Below, piece by piece: positions 42,689-52,417 of a stretch of 64,000 nt of DNA; positions within the stretch are counted from its first letter, which is position 1, and each line of letters begins with the position of its first letter. The DNA comes from Microbacterium hibisci (GTDB lineage: Bacteria > Actinomycetota > Actinomycetes > Actinomycetales > Microbacteriaceae). The stretch spans positions 806,001-870,000 of the forward strand of contig NZ_JADIJC010000001.1 of NCBI RefSeq assembly GCF_015278255.1. The letters are read 5' to 3'. The notes beneath the pieces were generated by a model that saw only the letters and a list, made by a program, of their open reading frames with translations, did not search any database and had not been told where the DNA came from. The position numbers and the translations under genes are program-made.

Positions 42689-43833
42689 ACCGACTCCGCT
42701 CGGTACAGGGTCTCGGCCGTGACGACACCGCCGGCGACGCCGGTCGGCACGACGATCTCGACGACGCGGCGCATGCCGGCGGCGTCCTTTTCGCAGTGGG
42801 CGACGAGATCGACCGATGCCGCGACAGCCGGCTGCACGAACGCCGCGTCGATGTTCCGCCCGGCCAGGAGAGGCAGCGCGGCGAGTTTGCCCAGCGCTTC
42901 CCGCGCCGAGTTGGCGTGGATGGTCGCGGCGCCCGGGACACCCGTGTTGAGCGCCAGCAGCAGGTCGAGGGCCTCGGCATCGCGCACCTCGCCGACGACG
43001 AGGCGGTCGGGGCGCATGCGCAGCGCCTCCTTGACGAGGCGCCGAAGGGTGACCTCGCCGGTGCCCTCGAGGCTGGGCTGCCGACCCTGCAGCGCCACGA
43101 GGTCGGGGGCGGCGACGGCCAGCTCGAACGTCTCCTCCACCGTGACGATGCGCTGGTCGGGCGGGCAGGCGGCGATCAGCGCGCCGAGCAGTGTCGTCTT
43201 GCCGGCGTGGGTGGCGCCCGAGACGAGGACCGAGCGGCCCGCGATCATCGCGTCGCGGAGGAGGGTGGCAGCCGCCGGAGCGATCGAGCCGGCCGCGACG
43301 AGCCGGCCGAGGTCGCGATACGCGGGCAGGAATTTGCGGATGTTCACCGCCCAGTGGCGCCGGGTGATGTCGGGGATCACCACGTGGAGCCGGCTCCCGT
43401 CCGGCAGAGAGGCGTCGACGAAGGGCTGGCTGAGGTCGACACGACGACCGCTGGACTGCAGCATCCGCTCCACCAGATCGCGGACCGCCGTATCGGTGAG
43501 CATCAGCGGCGTCCGCTCGGCGACGCCGCCGCGCGCGACGAAGATGCGGTCCGGGGCGTTGATCCAGAGCTCCTCGACCGTCGGATCGTCGAGGTACGCC
43601 TGCAGCGGACCGAAGCCGGCGACGGCCGCGAGCACCTCGCGCACGCACGCACTCTCGTCGTCGACCGGCGCGAGCCCCCGCGCGAGAGCGAAGTCGTTGT
43701 GACGCCGAACCTCCGCGCGGGCGATCTGTGCGGCGAAGTCCGGGTCGCGCGTCGGATCGGACCGCTCCGCGCGCAGCCGCTCCCGCACCCGCTCCGCCAC
43801 GACGGTCGCGACGGGGGCGGCGGAGGAGGTCAC
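42685..43833 (-). CDS. tadA: Tad pilus assembly ATPase TadA/CpaF
   Basis: 382 aa. Hexameric secretion ATPase driving Flp pilus assembly. N-terminal CpaF region (VLAAVAGFGPLQAYLDDPTVEELWINAPDRIFV), Walker A SGATHAGKTT near residue 206, Asp box and Walker B (RMRPDRLVVGEVRDAEALDLLLAL), and the His-box region GAATIHANSAREAL. GTG start with a -10-like CAAGAT six nucleotides upstream; it heads the operon. No TadZ/CpaE or prepilin peptidase is in the window. Confidence 0.93.
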   Translation of the reverse strand: MTSSAAPVATVVAERVRERLRAERSDPTRDPDFAAQIARAEVRRHNDFALARGLAPVDDESACVREVLAAVAGFGPLQAYLDDPTVEELWINAPDRIFVARGGVAERTPLMLTDTAVRDLVERMLQSSGRRVDLSQPFVDASLPDGSRLHVVIPDITRRHWAVNIRKFLPAYRDLGRLVAAGSIAPAAATLLRDAMIAGRSVLVSGATHAGKTTLLGALIAACPPDQRIVTVEETFELAVAAPDLVALQGRQPSLEGTGEVTLRRLVKEALRMRPDRLVVGEVRDAEALDLLLALNTGVPGAATIHANSAREALGKLAALPLLAGRNIDAAFVQPAVAASVDLVAHCEKDAAGMRRVVEIVVPTGVAGGVVTAETLYRAESV

Positions 43834-44090
43834 GTCAGCATCTTGGCAATTCGGCGCCGAGCCAGCCGAAAGTTATCCACAGCGCCGCAGCCGCACGCGC
43901 ACGTCAACGGCGCTGCACACTCGCGAACGCCACCGCCGCTCTCCGTCGGCGCGGGGCGTCTCGTGCGGAGGCAGTCTCAGCAGCGTCGGCGGAACGTGCT
44001 CCGCGGTGAGGCGTCATCCGGCCGCCGGAAGCAGGGCTGTCGAAGCTGCGGGGTCCACGCCGGATCGGGAGAATGCGCCAGGATGGCGGG

Positions 44091-44636
44091 ATGCCCTCGC
44101 TGTCTCCGCCCGTGGTCGAGCTGTGGTCGGCGCAGGCAGACGCTGCGGTGTGGAACGCCGTGACGCGGCTGTTCGTCGAAGCGTTCTCGGCGCCTCCGTA
44201 CGATGAGGATCCTGGTCGTCTGGGAGAGATCGCGGTGTGGGGTCCAGAGCTCCTCGCCACCCCCGGCGGCACCCTGGCGGTCGCCACCCAGGACTCGGCG
44301 ATCCTCGGATTCGGGCTCGGACGCACCCTCTCGTCGGACGCGGGGTGGCAGCGCCTTCTCCGACGCTGCGACACCGCCGAGACCACCTCCCTCGCAGACG
44401 CCGCCGACGACGTCTTCGTGATCCAGGAGCTCGCGACCGCGGCTGCTGCGCGGCGCCGGGGCGTCGCGGAGCTGTGCCTCACGCGGCTCCTCGAATCGCG
44501 GTGTGAGGCGCACGTCGTGCTCGGCGTGTATGCACAGGCTGAGCCGGCTCAGCGCTTCTATGCACGGCTGGGTTACCGGGTTCTCGGAAACGTGACGATC
44601 GACGGTGGTCAGCGCCTCGACGTACTCACGCGGTGA
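44091..44636 (+). CDS. GNAT-family N-acetyltransferase
   Basis: 181 aa. The GNAT acetyl-CoA motif is VFVIQELATAAAARRRGVAELCLTRLL, followed by the substrate-end strand AQRFYARLGYRVLGN. Acetylates a small molecule or amino group, target unknown. The ATG at 44091 follows a CAGGAT box by 6 nt; an ATG 18 nt upstream is possible. Confidence 0.8.
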   Translation: MPSLSPPVVELWSAQADAAVWNAVTRLFVEAFSAPPYDEDPGRLGEIAVWGPELLATPGGTLAVATQDSAILGFGLGRTLSSDAGWQRLLRRCDTAETTSLADAADDVFVIQELATAAAARRRGVAELCLTRLLESRCEAHVVLGVYAQAEPAQRFYARLGYRVLGNVTIDGGQRLDVLTR

Positions 44637-44703
44637 AGCGGCGCCGAGGGGTGCGGCATCCGTCTTCGCGCGGCAGGATGGAAGCACCGACGAAAGGACG
44701 ACG

Positions 44704-44910
44704 ATGACGAAGACCGAGATCTCCCCCAGCGCGAAGGCCGGCCTCGGGATCCTGGGCATCGTGCAGGTCGCGTTCGCCTTCCTCGCGTTCTGGGACCTCG
44801 CCCACCGCGAGGCCGACGAGGTACGCGGGCCCAAGGCCGCGTGGATTCCGGCCATCCTCGTCAACTGGATCGGGCCGGCGAGCTACTTCCTGTTCGGCAT
44901 CAGGCGCTGA
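44704..44910 (+). CDS. Small membrane protein, PLDc_N-like
   Basis: 68 aa. Two hydrophobic segments; KAAWIPAILVNWIGPASYFLFGIRR at the end is the phospholipase D-nuclease N-terminal (PLDc_N) pattern, common in small actinobacterial membrane proteins. AAGGA lies 6 nt before ATG. It ends 33 nt from the convergent gene. Function unknown. Confidence 0.7.
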   Translation: MTKTEISPSAKAGLGILGIVQVAFAFLAFWDLAHREADEVRGPKAAWIPAILVNWIGPASYFLFGIRR

Positions 44911-44943
44911 CGAGCACGTCGACCGGCGTCTGATCCGGGCGGT

Positions 44944-45273
44944 TCACCGACCATCCGACCGGCGGGTCGCCGCGAGCCAGATACGGAACCACCGAGGCTG
45001 TAGGAACGACGGCAGCCACCAGAACCCGACGATCGCGACGAGCAGCAGCAGTACGGCGACGCCCATCACGACAGTGCCGAACGGAGTCCGCACCACGCCG
45101 AGCTCCACCGCGAGACCGCCGACCCCGAGCGCGAGGCCGATGTACAGCATGGAGAACCCCATGTACGTGCCGTACCCACGCGGGACGCGCATCCACTGCT
45201 TCCAGAGCCCCAGGTAGGCGAGGACGCCGAGCACGATGAACGTAACGATGATCGGCCAGACGAGCGGGTTCAC
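44944..45273 (-). CDS. Hypothetical membrane protein
   Basis: 109 aa. Three hydrophobic helices (about 4-22, 35-58, 68-90) with positively charged ends (IWLAATRRSDGR). No family recognised. The GTG at 45273 is preceded by AAGGAG 7 nt away, preferred over an ATG 27 nt upstream. Convergent with the PLDc_N-like gene. Confidence 0.6.
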   Translation of the reverse strand: MNPLVWPIIVTFIVLGVLAYLGLWKQWMRVPRGYGTYMGFSMLYIGLALGVGGLAVELGVVRTPFGTVVMGVAVLLLLVAIVGFWWLPSFLQPRWFRIWLAATRRSDGR

Positions 45274-45378
45274 GATCGGCTCCTTCGGGGACTCGTACAC
45301 GATACCCGAGCGTCCACAGCAAACCGTCGGGTTGTCCCCCGGGCTCGCGTCCCTGCGCGTCAGTAGACTGAACGCGTC

Positions 45379-45460
45379 GCGGGAGTGGTGGAATTGGCAG
45401 ACACGCAGGATTTAGGTTCCTGTGCCTCCGGGCGTGTGGGTTCAAGTCCCACCTTCCGCA
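45379..45460 (+). tRNA. tRNA-Leu (anticodon TAG)
   Basis: The acceptor stem GCGGGAG pairs with CTTCCGC. The D-arm contains GTGGAATTGGCAGACACG, and the anticodon loop TTTAGGT has TAG at the centre. A short type II variable arm follows, and the T-arm contains GGTTCAAGTCC. CCA is not encoded. TAGACT 10 nt upstream is a possible -10 box. Confidence 0.93.
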
Positions 45461-45507
45461 CGCGAATCCGCGCATCCTCCGCCGACTGACGACGGGAAAC
45501 CCACATC

Positions 45508-46293
45508 GTGCACGCAGTCCCCTCCGCCCTGATCCCGTGGCTCGATCCGGCGTCCATCATCGGATGGGCAGGACCGTGGGCGCTCGTCGTCGTCTGCTTC
45601 ATCGTCTTCGCCGAGACGGGCCTGCTCGTCGGCTTCCTGCTGCCGGGCGACACCCTCCTGGTGATCTCAGGACTGCTCTCCCACCCCCAGCCCTACGCGT
45701 CGAACGGCGTCTTCGGCCTGAGCGTGTGGTGGGTCGCTCTCCTGATCGGCCTCGCCGCCTTCATCGGCGGTGAAGTCGGGTACTACATCGGCCACAAGGG
45801 CGGGCCGGCGGTGTTCGAGAAGAAGGAGTCGGGCCTCTTCAGCGTCAAGAACGTCGAACGCACCAACGCCTTCTTCGAGCGCTTCGGCGGACTCACGATC
45901 ATCCTGGCTCGCTTCGTCCCCATCATCCGCACGTTCGCTCCGGTCGCCGCCGGCATCGGCCACATGAACAAGTGGAAGTACACGCTCTACAACTTCATCG
46001 GCGCGGTGATCTGGGGCTTCGGGCTCACGATGTTCGGCTATCTCATCGGCTTCATCCCGCCGGTCGCCGAGTTCGTGGAGAACTACATCGACCTCATCCT
46101 GCTCGCGGCCGTCGGCGGCACGGCCGTCGTGACCCTCTGGCACTACCTGCGTGAGCGCAGCAAGGCCAAGAAGGCCGCCGCGGCGGGTGAAGACGTGGTC
46201 ACCGATCACGACGAGGCCCAGGCGCTCGTGCTCGACCCCGAGGTCTTCGACCGCGGTCCCGAGCACCACGAGGGCGACGCCCACAAGGGCTGA
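45508..46293 (+). CDS. DedA-family membrane protein
   Basis: 261 aa. The family pattern is complete: FAETGLLVGFLLPGDTLLVISG, then GGEVGYYIGHKGGPAVFEKK and ILARFVPIIRTFAPVAAGIGHMNKWKYTLYNFIGAVIWG, with six helices. DedA proteins support membrane homeostasis and lipid flipping. The C-terminal ~50 residues form an acidic soluble tail. GTG start 47 nt after tRNA-Leu. Confidence 0.93.
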   Translation: MHAVPSALIPWLDPASIIGWAGPWALVVVCFIVFAETGLLVGFLLPGDTLLVISGLLSHPQPYASNGVFGLSVWWVALLIGLAAFIGGEVGYYIGHKGGPAVFEKKESGLFSVKNVERTNAFFERFGGLTIILARFVPIIRTFAPVAAGIGHMNKWKYTLYNFIGAVIWGFGLTMFGYLIGFIPPVAEFVENYIDLILLAAVGGTAVVTLWHYLRERSKAKKAAAAGEDVVTDHDEAQALVLDPEVFDRGPEHHEGDAHKG

Positions 46294-46309
46294 ACTCACT
46301 CCGCGAGGG

Positions 46310-47236
46310 TCAAGACGCCTTCTTCTTGGCCGCGGGCTTTTTGGCGGCGGTCTTCGCAGCGGGTTTCTTGGCGGGCGCCTTGGCCGTCGACTTCGCCGGG
46401 GCCTCGGCATCCTTCTCGGTCGCCGACGAGGCGGACCCGCCCTCGCGCGCCGCACGCGACTTCTCAACGCTGGCGCGGAGCGCGGCCATGAGGTCGATCA
46501 CCTCGCCGCCTGCCTCTTCCTCTTCCTGCTCGCCGAACGTCTCGGCCGTGTCGACGGCGTCGCCCTTCTCGAGCTTGGCCTCGATGAGGGTGCGCAGCTC
46601 CTCCTGGTACTCGTCCTTGAACTCCTCCGGATCGAAGTCGCTCGAGAAGCTCTCGACGAGGGATGCCGACAGCTCGAGTTCCTTCGCCGAGATCCGCACC
46701 GTCTCGTCCAACGAGGGGAAGGCGGCCTCGCGCACCTCGTCGGACCACAGGAGCGTCTGGAGCACCAGCACGTCGTCGCGCACGCGGAGCGCCGCGAGGC
46801 GGGTCTTCTGGCGCAGCGAGAAGCGGACGATCGCCGTGCGGTCGGTCTGCTCGAGCGTCTTGCGCAGCAGCACGTACGCCTTGGGTGACGACGAATCCGG
46901 CTCCAGGTAGTACGAGCGATCCAGTGTCAGCAGATCGATCTGATCGCTCGGCACGAACTCGACCACGTCGATCTCCCGGCTGCGCTCGGCGGGCAGCGAG
47001 TCGAGGTCTTCCTTGGTGAGCACCACCGTGCGCTCACCGTCGTCGTAGGCCTTGTCGATGTCTTGGAACGCGACGATCTCGCCGCAGACCTCGCATTTGC
47101 GCTGGTAGCGGATGCGCCCGCCGTCCTTGTTGTGCACCTGATGCAGCGACACGTCGTGGTCCTCGGTCGCCGAGTACACCTTCACCGGCACGTTGACGAG
47201 GCCGAACGTCAGTGCACCCTTCCAGATCGCTCTCAC
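46310..47236 (-). CDS. ku: Non-homologous end-joining protein Ku
   Basis: 308 aa. Bacterial Ku homodimer that binds DNA double-strand ends and recruits LigD. Starts with RAIWKGALTFGLVNVPVKVYSATEDHDVSLHQVH. The zinc-like C-x2-C (KCEVCGE), the core LLRKTLEQTDRTAIVRF and a Lys-Ala-Pro-rich basic tail follow. GTG at 47236 gives the family N-terminus; a further start 16 codons upstream is not needed. Divergent from ligD with a 71-nt gap. Confidence 0.95.
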   Translation of the reverse strand: MRAIWKGALTFGLVNVPVKVYSATEDHDVSLHQVHNKDGGRIRYQRKCEVCGEIVAFQDIDKAYDDGERTVVLTKEDLDSLPAERSREIDVVEFVPSDQIDLLTLDRSYYLEPDSSSPKAYVLLRKTLEQTDRTAIVRFSLRQKTRLAALRVRDDVLVLQTLLWSDEVREAAFPSLDETVRISAKELELSASLVESFSSDFDPEEFKDEYQEELRTLIEAKLEKGDAVDTAETFGEQEEEEAGGEVIDLMAALRASVEKSRAAREGGSASSATEKDAEAPAKSTAKAPAKKPAAKTAAKKPAAKKKAS

Positions 47237-47295
47237 CCCACCAGTGAACACCAGGGCGCCGACACGCGGCCACCCCTTGCGCATCGCGGCGCCGA

Positions 47296-47301
47296 TACTC
47301 T
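47296..47301 (+). promoter_or_regulatory. Putative leaderless -10 box
   Basis: TACTCT, 6 nt before the ligD ATG at 47308; no ribosome site is present. Confidence 0.45.
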
Positions 47302-47307
47302 GAGCCC

Positions 47308-49935
47308 ATGGCGGGCGACGAGCAGCTGGTGCGCATCGGCGGGCGCCGCCTGCGCATCACGAACCTCGACAAGGTGCTCTACCCTGAGACCGGCACCACC
47401 AAGGGCGAGGTGATCGACTACTACTCGCGCGTCGCGGAGGTGCTGATCCCCCACGTGATCGGCCGGCCCGTCACCCGCAAGCGCTGGCCCGACGGCGTGG
47501 GCACCGAGGACGACCCGGGGATGGTCTTCTTCGCCAAAGACCTCGAGCGCGGCGCGCCGTCGTGGGTGAGACGGATGCCGATCCCCCACTCCACGGGAAC
47601 CAAGGAGTATCCGCTGGTGGGCGACGTGCCGACCCTCGTGTACCTCGCGCAGGTCGCGAGCCTCGAGCTGCACGTGCCGCAGTGGCGCTTCGCTCCGGAC
47701 GGCGAGCGCGGACCCGCGGACCGGCTGGTGCTCGACCTCGATCCGGGTCCGGGCGTGGGGCTGACCGAATGCGCCGTCGTCGCCGGTTGGGCGCGCACGC
47801 TTCTCGTCGGCATGGGCCTCGAGCCGTACCCCGTGACCAGTGGCAGCAAGGGCATCCATCTCTACACCGCCCTGCCGCCGGGACAGTCGACCGAGCAGGC
47901 GTCGGCGCTCGCCAACGAGCTGGCTCGCGCGATCGAGGCCGACCACCGCGACCTGGTCGTCAGCAGCATGAAGAAGTCGGAGCGCCACGGCAAGGTGCTC
48001 ATCGACTGGAGCCAGAACAACGGCTCCAAGACGACGATCGCGCCGTACTCGCTGCGCGGCCGGGCGCACCCGACCGTCGCCGCGCCCCGCACGTGGGAAG
48101 AGCTCGACGAGCCGGGCTTGCGGCACCTGTCGTTCACCGAGGTGCTCGACCGGATCGAGACGGCCGGCGACCCGATGGCCGCCCTCGGGTTCCACGCCGG
48201 CGGTCGTGAGGCCGAGTCCGGGCCGCTGTCGGCGTACATCGCCAAACGCAGCGCCGACCGCACGCCCGAGCCCGTGCCGGCGAAACCCCTGGGCACCAGT
48301 CCGACCGGCGAGCGCCCGCGCTTCGTGATCCAGGAGCACCACGCCACCGCACTGCACTGGGATTTCCGCCTCGAGCACGACGGCGTGCTGGTGAGCTGGG
48401 CCGTGCCGCGTGGGGTGCCACACTCGTACAAGCGGAACAACCTCGCGATCATGACCGAGGACCACCCGATGGACTACGCGACGTTCGAGGGCACGATCCC
48501 CGCGGGCGAGTACGGCGGCGGAACGGTCACCATCTGGGACGACGGCCGCTACGACCTCGAGAAGTGGCGCGACGACGAGGTGATCGCCACGCTCGAAGGG
48601 CGGCCCGGCGGACCCCTCGGCCGCGTGCGGCTGGCCCTCATCCGCACCGAGGGCGAGGGTGAGAAGTCGAGCTGGCTGCTGCATCGGATGAAGACGGATG
48701 CCGAGGGCCGGCCTCAGCCGGACGGCATCGTCGTCGAGCCGACGCCGCAGGCCGACGAGCCGCGCGCAGCGGCCGCCCGGACGGGTCGCGGCCGACGTGC
48801 GGTGGCCGGGGACGCGCAGCCGCGGACGGGTGCGAGGTCAGGAGATCTCACGGGCGCAGGAGATTCCACGACCGATCGTCCTGCGTCCGCGAAATCACCT
48901 GATGCCGTTGACACGGCCGAGCGCCGGACGGATGCCCCCGTCCGCCTGGAGTCGCTGCGCCCCATGCTCGCCACCTCGGCGACGCCCGATCGGGCACGGC
49001 AGGACGCGGAGCAGTGGGACGAGCACGCGTGGGTCGAGATGAAGTGGGACGGCATCCGCGCGCTCGGCGTGTGGGACGGAGAGCGCCTGCGCCTCTTCGC
49101 GCGCAGCGGCAATGAGGTCACGCACCGTTACCCCGAGCTCACCGCGGTCGACGCGGGCTTCGGCCCCGCACCCTGCGTGGTCGACGGCGAGCTGGTCGCC
49201 CTCGAGCCCGACGGTCGGCCGAGCTTCCCGCTCCTGCAGACCCGCATGAACCTCGAGCGCGCGGGCGACATCGCGCGCGAAGCGCGCCGGACGCCCGTGC
49301 GCTACTACCTGTTCGACGTGCTCTCGCACGACGGCGACGACCTCGCCGACCTCCCGCTGCGCGAACGCCGCGATGTGCTCGAGGCGGTGGCCGCGGCATC
49401 CGTCGATCCGATCGTCGTCCCGCCGGTCTTCGACGACGTCGACGCCGCACTGGACACCAGCGAACAGCTGCGGCTCGAGGGGATCGTCGTGAAGGACCCC
49501 ACCTCGCGCTACCTCCGCGGCGGGCGCTCGGATTCGTGGCTCAAGGTCAAGCTGACGCGCACGCAGGAGGTGGTGATCGCGGGCATCCGCCCCGGCAAGG
49601 GCGGGCGCAGCAGCACCTTCGGATCGCTGCTGCTGGGCATCCCCGGCGACGAGGGCCTGCACTACGCCGGCCGCGTCGGTTCCGGCTTCAGCGACTCGAC
49701 GCTCCGCACCCTCATGACGAAGCTCACGCCGCTGCGGACCGCAGAGAATCCGCTGTCGGGCGTGCCGCCGCTCGACGCGCGTGACGCGTTGTGGGTGCGC
49801 CCCGAGCTCGTCGGCGAGGTGGAGTACGGCGAGTTCACGCCCGGCGGCATCCTGCGGCACCCGCGCTGGCGCGGCCTGCGGCCCGACAAGTCCCCCGCAG
49901 AGGTCCGCCGTGAGGACGCACCGCCGAGCGAGTAG
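47308..49935 (+). CDS. ligD: ATP-dependent DNA ligase LigD (Pol-PE-Lig)
   Basis: 875 aa, multifunctional end-joining enzyme. Order: polymerase domain (1-290, with metal residues D143 and D145 in LDLDPG), 3'-phosphoesterase domain (about 335-480, with QEHHATALHWDFRLE and ATFEGTIPAGEYGGG), an Ala/Arg-rich linker, then the ligase domain (about 550-870), whose adenylation lysine is K579 in EMKWDG. The order Pol-PE-Lig matches mycobacterial LigD. Works with Ku, encoded divergently. Leaderless-type promoter. Confidence 0.95.
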   Translation: MAGDEQLVRIGGRRLRITNLDKVLYPETGTTKGEVIDYYSRVAEVLIPHVIGRPVTRKRWPDGVGTEDDPGMVFFAKDLERGAPSWVRRMPIPHSTGTKEYPLVGDVPTLVYLAQVASLELHVPQWRFAPDGERGPADRLVLDLDPGPGVGLTECAVVAGWARTLLVGMGLEPYPVTSGSKGIHLYTALPPGQSTEQASALANELARAIEADHRDLVVSSMKKSERHGKVLIDWSQNNGSKTTIAPYSLRGRAHPTVAAPRTWEELDEPGLRHLSFTEVLDRIETAGDPMAALGFHAGGREAESGPLSAYIAKRSADRTPEPVPAKPLGTSPTGERPRFVIQEHHATALHWDFRLEHDGVLVSWAVPRGVPHSYKRNNLAIMTEDHPMDYATFEGTIPAGEYGGGTVTIWDDGRYDLEKWRDDEVIATLEGRPGGPLGRVRLALIRTEGEGEKSSWLLHRMKTDAEGRPQPDGIVVEPTPQADEPRAAAARTGRGRRAVAGDAQPRTGARSGDLTGAGDSTTDRPASAKSPDAVDTAERRTDAPVRLESLRPMLATSATPDRARQDAEQWDEHAWVEMKWDGIRALGVWDGERLRLFARSGNEVTHRYPELTAVDAGFGPAPCVVDGELVALEPDGRPSFPLLQTRMNLERAGDIAREARRTPVRYYLFDVLSHDGDDLADLPLRERRDVLEAVAAASVDPIVVPPVFDDVDAALDTSEQLRLEGIVVKDPTSRYLRGGRSDSWLKVKLTRTQEVVIAGIRPGKGGRSSTFGSLLLGIPGDEGLHYAGRVGSGFSDSTLRTLMTKLTPLRTAENPLSGVPPLDARDALWVRPELVGEVEYGEFTPGGILRHPRWRGLRPDKSPAEVRREDAPPSE

Positions 49936-49971
49936 CGCGGCGCGAGCCGCGCGGAGCGAGCGTACCGGGGA

Positions 49972-50883
49972 TCAGGCGTGCGCTTCGTGCTCCACGTGTC
50001 CCGCGGGCTCGAGCTGGAAGGTCGAGTGCTCGACGTCGAAGTGCTGCGACAGGCAGTCCTGCAGGCCGCTCAGGATGCCGGCGGCGCGGCCGTCGGCGAA
50101 CGCGGCCGCGTCGACCACCACGTGGGCGGTGAACACCGGCGCGCCGCGCGTGAGCTGCCAGACGTGCACGTCGTGGACGTCGACCACGCCGGGCGTCGCG
50201 AGGATGTGATCGCGGATCTCGCGCACATGCGTGCCCTTCGGCGCCGACTCGGCGAGCACCGAGACCACCTCGCCGAGCAGCCGGATCGCGCGGGGCACGA
50301 TCATCGCCGCGATGAGCAGCGACGCGACGGCGTCGGCCTGGTCCCAGCCCGTCGTGACCACGACGATCGCCGCCACGATGACGGCTGCCGACCCGACGAG
50401 GTCGCCGAGCACCTCGAGATACGCACCGCGCACGTTGATGCTGTGCCGCTGGGCCGAGCTCAGCAGCCACATCGCGACCGCGTTGGCGAGAAGCCCGACG
50501 ATCGCCACGATGAGCATCAGACCGCCGGCGACCTCTCCCTGGGCGGGGTTCAGCAGGCGCGACACACCCTCGACGGCGACCCACGCCGCCAGCACGATGA
50601 GGATGACGCCGTTCACCAGGGCGCCGAAGACCTCGGCGCGCTGGTAGCCGAAGGTGCGACGGTCGTTCGCGGGACGAGCCGCGACGGCGCTCGCGATCAG
50701 CGCGATGCCGAGGGCCGCGGCATCCGTGAGCATATGCGCGGCGTCGGCCAGCAGCGCGAGCGATCCCGACAGCACGGCACCGACGACCTGCACGACCATC
50801 ACCGTGACGGTGATCGCCAGCGAGATCCCGAGCAGGCGGCGGTTGCCGGCCCCTCGGATCCCCGACGGCGCGTGGTCGTGCAT
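49972..50883 (-). CDS. Cation diffusion facilitator (CDF) metal exporter
   Basis: 303 aa, six helices. LLADAAHMLTDAAALGIALIAS holds the metal-site H/D residues in helix 2 and YLEVLGDLVGSAAVIVAA in helix 5. A C-terminal cytosolic dimer domain (residues ~210-300) with VDVHDVHVWQLTRG follows. Exports Zn, Co or Cd in exchange for protons (family knowledge). The end is His-rich (HVEHEAHA). Confidence 0.9.
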   Translation of the reverse strand: MHDHAPSGIRGAGNRRLLGISLAITVTVMVVQVVGAVLSGSLALLADAAHMLTDAAALGIALIASAVAARPANDRRTFGYQRAEVFGALVNGVILIVLAAWVAVEGVSRLLNPAQGEVAGGLMLIVAIVGLLANAVAMWLLSSAQRHSINVRGAYLEVLGDLVGSAAVIVAAIVVVTTGWDQADAVASLLIAAMIVPRAIRLLGEVVSVLAESAPKGTHVREIRDHILATPGVVDVHDVHVWQLTRGAPVFTAHVVVDAAAFADGRAAGILSGLQDCLSQHFDVEHSTFQLEPAGHVEHEAHA

Positions 50884-50968
50884 GGCTTCAGGCTAAGCCC
50901 GCGCCTCGCCGGAGAAGGCGCATCCGGCCTAGTCGGGAATGATCGTGATTCTCACTCCCGCCGCGCCG

Positions 50969-51646
50969 TCAGAGCTCGGCGAGCAGCGGCGCCAGCGACT
51001 CGAAGGCGCGTGCCCGGTGCGATTCCGCGTTCTTCCGCAGCGACGTGAACTCGCCGACGGTCCGCTCCTCGTCGTCGGGCTGGCCGTCGGGCACGAAGAT
51101 CGGGTCGTACCCGAAGCCGCCCTCGCCCGCCGGTGCGGTAGCCAGGCGTCCCGGCCACACTCCCTCCACGACGCTCTCGCGCGAGGCGTCGCCGGGGACG
51201 ACCAGCGCGATCGTGGAGACGAACTGAGCGGTCCGGTGCGGGTCGCGGATGTCGGAGAGCTGATCGAGCAGCAGGTTCAGGTTCGCCGAGGCGTCCTTCG
51301 CGTGGCCCGCCCAGTACGCCGAGAACACGCCGGGGGCACCTCCGAGCACGTCGACGCAGATGCCGGAGTCGTCGGCGAGCGCGGGAAGCCCCGTGTGCTC
51401 GGCCGCGGCCCGCGCCTTGATGAGGGCGTTCTCGGCGAACGTGATGCCATCCTCGACCGGCTCCGGACCGTCGTAGGCCACGACGATCAGGTCGGGACGG
51501 GTCGCGGCGACGATCGCCTGGAACTCCTCGACCTTGTGCCGGTTGTGCGTGGCCAGCACGATCTGCGGCAGGTCGCCGCCGGTCGCAGCCGACTCCGCCT
51601 GGATCTCCGCGACGACGTCCGACATCTCGTCGGGGCGGGCGGTCAT
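50969..51646 (-). CDS. rdgB: XTP/dITP pyrophosphatase RdgB (HAM1)
   Basis: 225 aa. Removes non-canonical purine triphosphates (dITP, XTP). Signatures: [15 protein letters not shown], then [13 protein letters not shown] and [21 protein letters not shown], with [15 protein letters not shown]. An N-terminal extension of ~25 residues precedes the first strand. The ATG overlaps the rph stop (ATGA). Confidence 0.94.
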   Translation of the reverse strand: MTARPDEMSDVVAEIQAESAATGGDLPQIVLATHNRHKVEEFQAIVAATRPDLIVVAYDGPEPVEDGITFAENALIKARAAAEHTGLPALADDSGICVDVLGGAPGVFSAYWAGHAKDASANLNLLLDQLSDIRDPHRTAQFVSTIALVVPGDASRESVVEGVWPGRLATAPAGEGGFGYDPIFVPDGQPDDEERTVGEFTSLRKNAESHRARAFESLAPLLAEL

Positions 51647-52389
51647 GCGCCGCCCTCCGCGGCGAGCGCGGCGAGCTGGATGTCGCGCAGGTCGGCGCAT
51701 CCGTTGACGCCCAGGTCGAGGAGTGCGTCGAGCTCGCGCTTGTCGAACGGCGCACCCTCGGCCGTGCCCTGCACCTCGACGAACAGGCCGCGTCCGGTGA
51801 CGACGACGTTCATGTCGGTCTCGGCGCGGACGTCCTCGACGTAGGCGAGGTCGAGCATCGGCTCGCCGTCGATGATCCCGACCGACACCGCCGACACCGA
51901 GTCGAAGAGAACCTGGGCCTTCTGGCCGATGAACTTCTTGCCGCGGCCCCACTCGATCGCGTCGGCGAGGGCGACGTACGCGCCGGTGATCGCCGCGGTG
52001 CGGGTGCCCCCGTCCGCCTGCAGCACATCGCAGTCGATGACGATGGTGTTCTCGCCGAGCGCCTTCGTGTCGACCACCGCTCGGAGCGCGCGACCGATGA
52101 GGCGCGAGATCTCGTGGGTGCGACCGCCGATCTTTCCCTTGACGCTCTCGCGGTCGTTGCGGTCGTTGGTCGCGCGGGGCAGCATCGCGTACTCGGCGGT
52201 CACCCAGCCCTTGCCCTTGCCGGTGAGCCAGCGCGGCACGCCGTTGGTGAACGAGGCGGTGCACAGCACCTTCGTGTTCCCGAACGAGATGAGCGCGGAA
52301 CCCTCCGCCTGCTTCGACCAGCCGCGCTCGATGGTGATGGGGCGCAGCTGGTCGACGGTGCGGCCGTCGGCACGGGTGATGTCGGTCAT
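51643..52389 (-). CDS. rph: Ribonuclease PH
   Basis: 248 aa. 3'-to-5' phosphorolytic exonuclease that trims tRNA 3' ends. [18 protein letters not shown], then [16 protein letters not shown] and [13 protein letters not shown] are the standard motifs. Length is normal. Co-translated with rdgB, the usual partner. GGAG precedes the start. Confidence 0.96.
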   Translation of the reverse strand: MTDITRADGRTVDQLRPITIERGWSKQAEGSALISFGNTKVLCTASFTNGVPRWLTGKGKGWVTAEYAMLPRATNDRNDRESVKGKIGGRTHEISRLIGRALRAVVDTKALGENTIVIDCDVLQADGGTRTAAITGAYVALADAIEWGRGKKFIGQKAQVLFDSVSAVSVGIIDGEPMLDLAYVEDVRAETDMNVVVTGRGLFVEVQGTAEGAPFDKRELDALLDLGVNGCADLRDIQLAALAAEGGA

Positions 52390-52417
52390 TTCTCTCCTCC
52401 GGGAGGGGACGGATGCC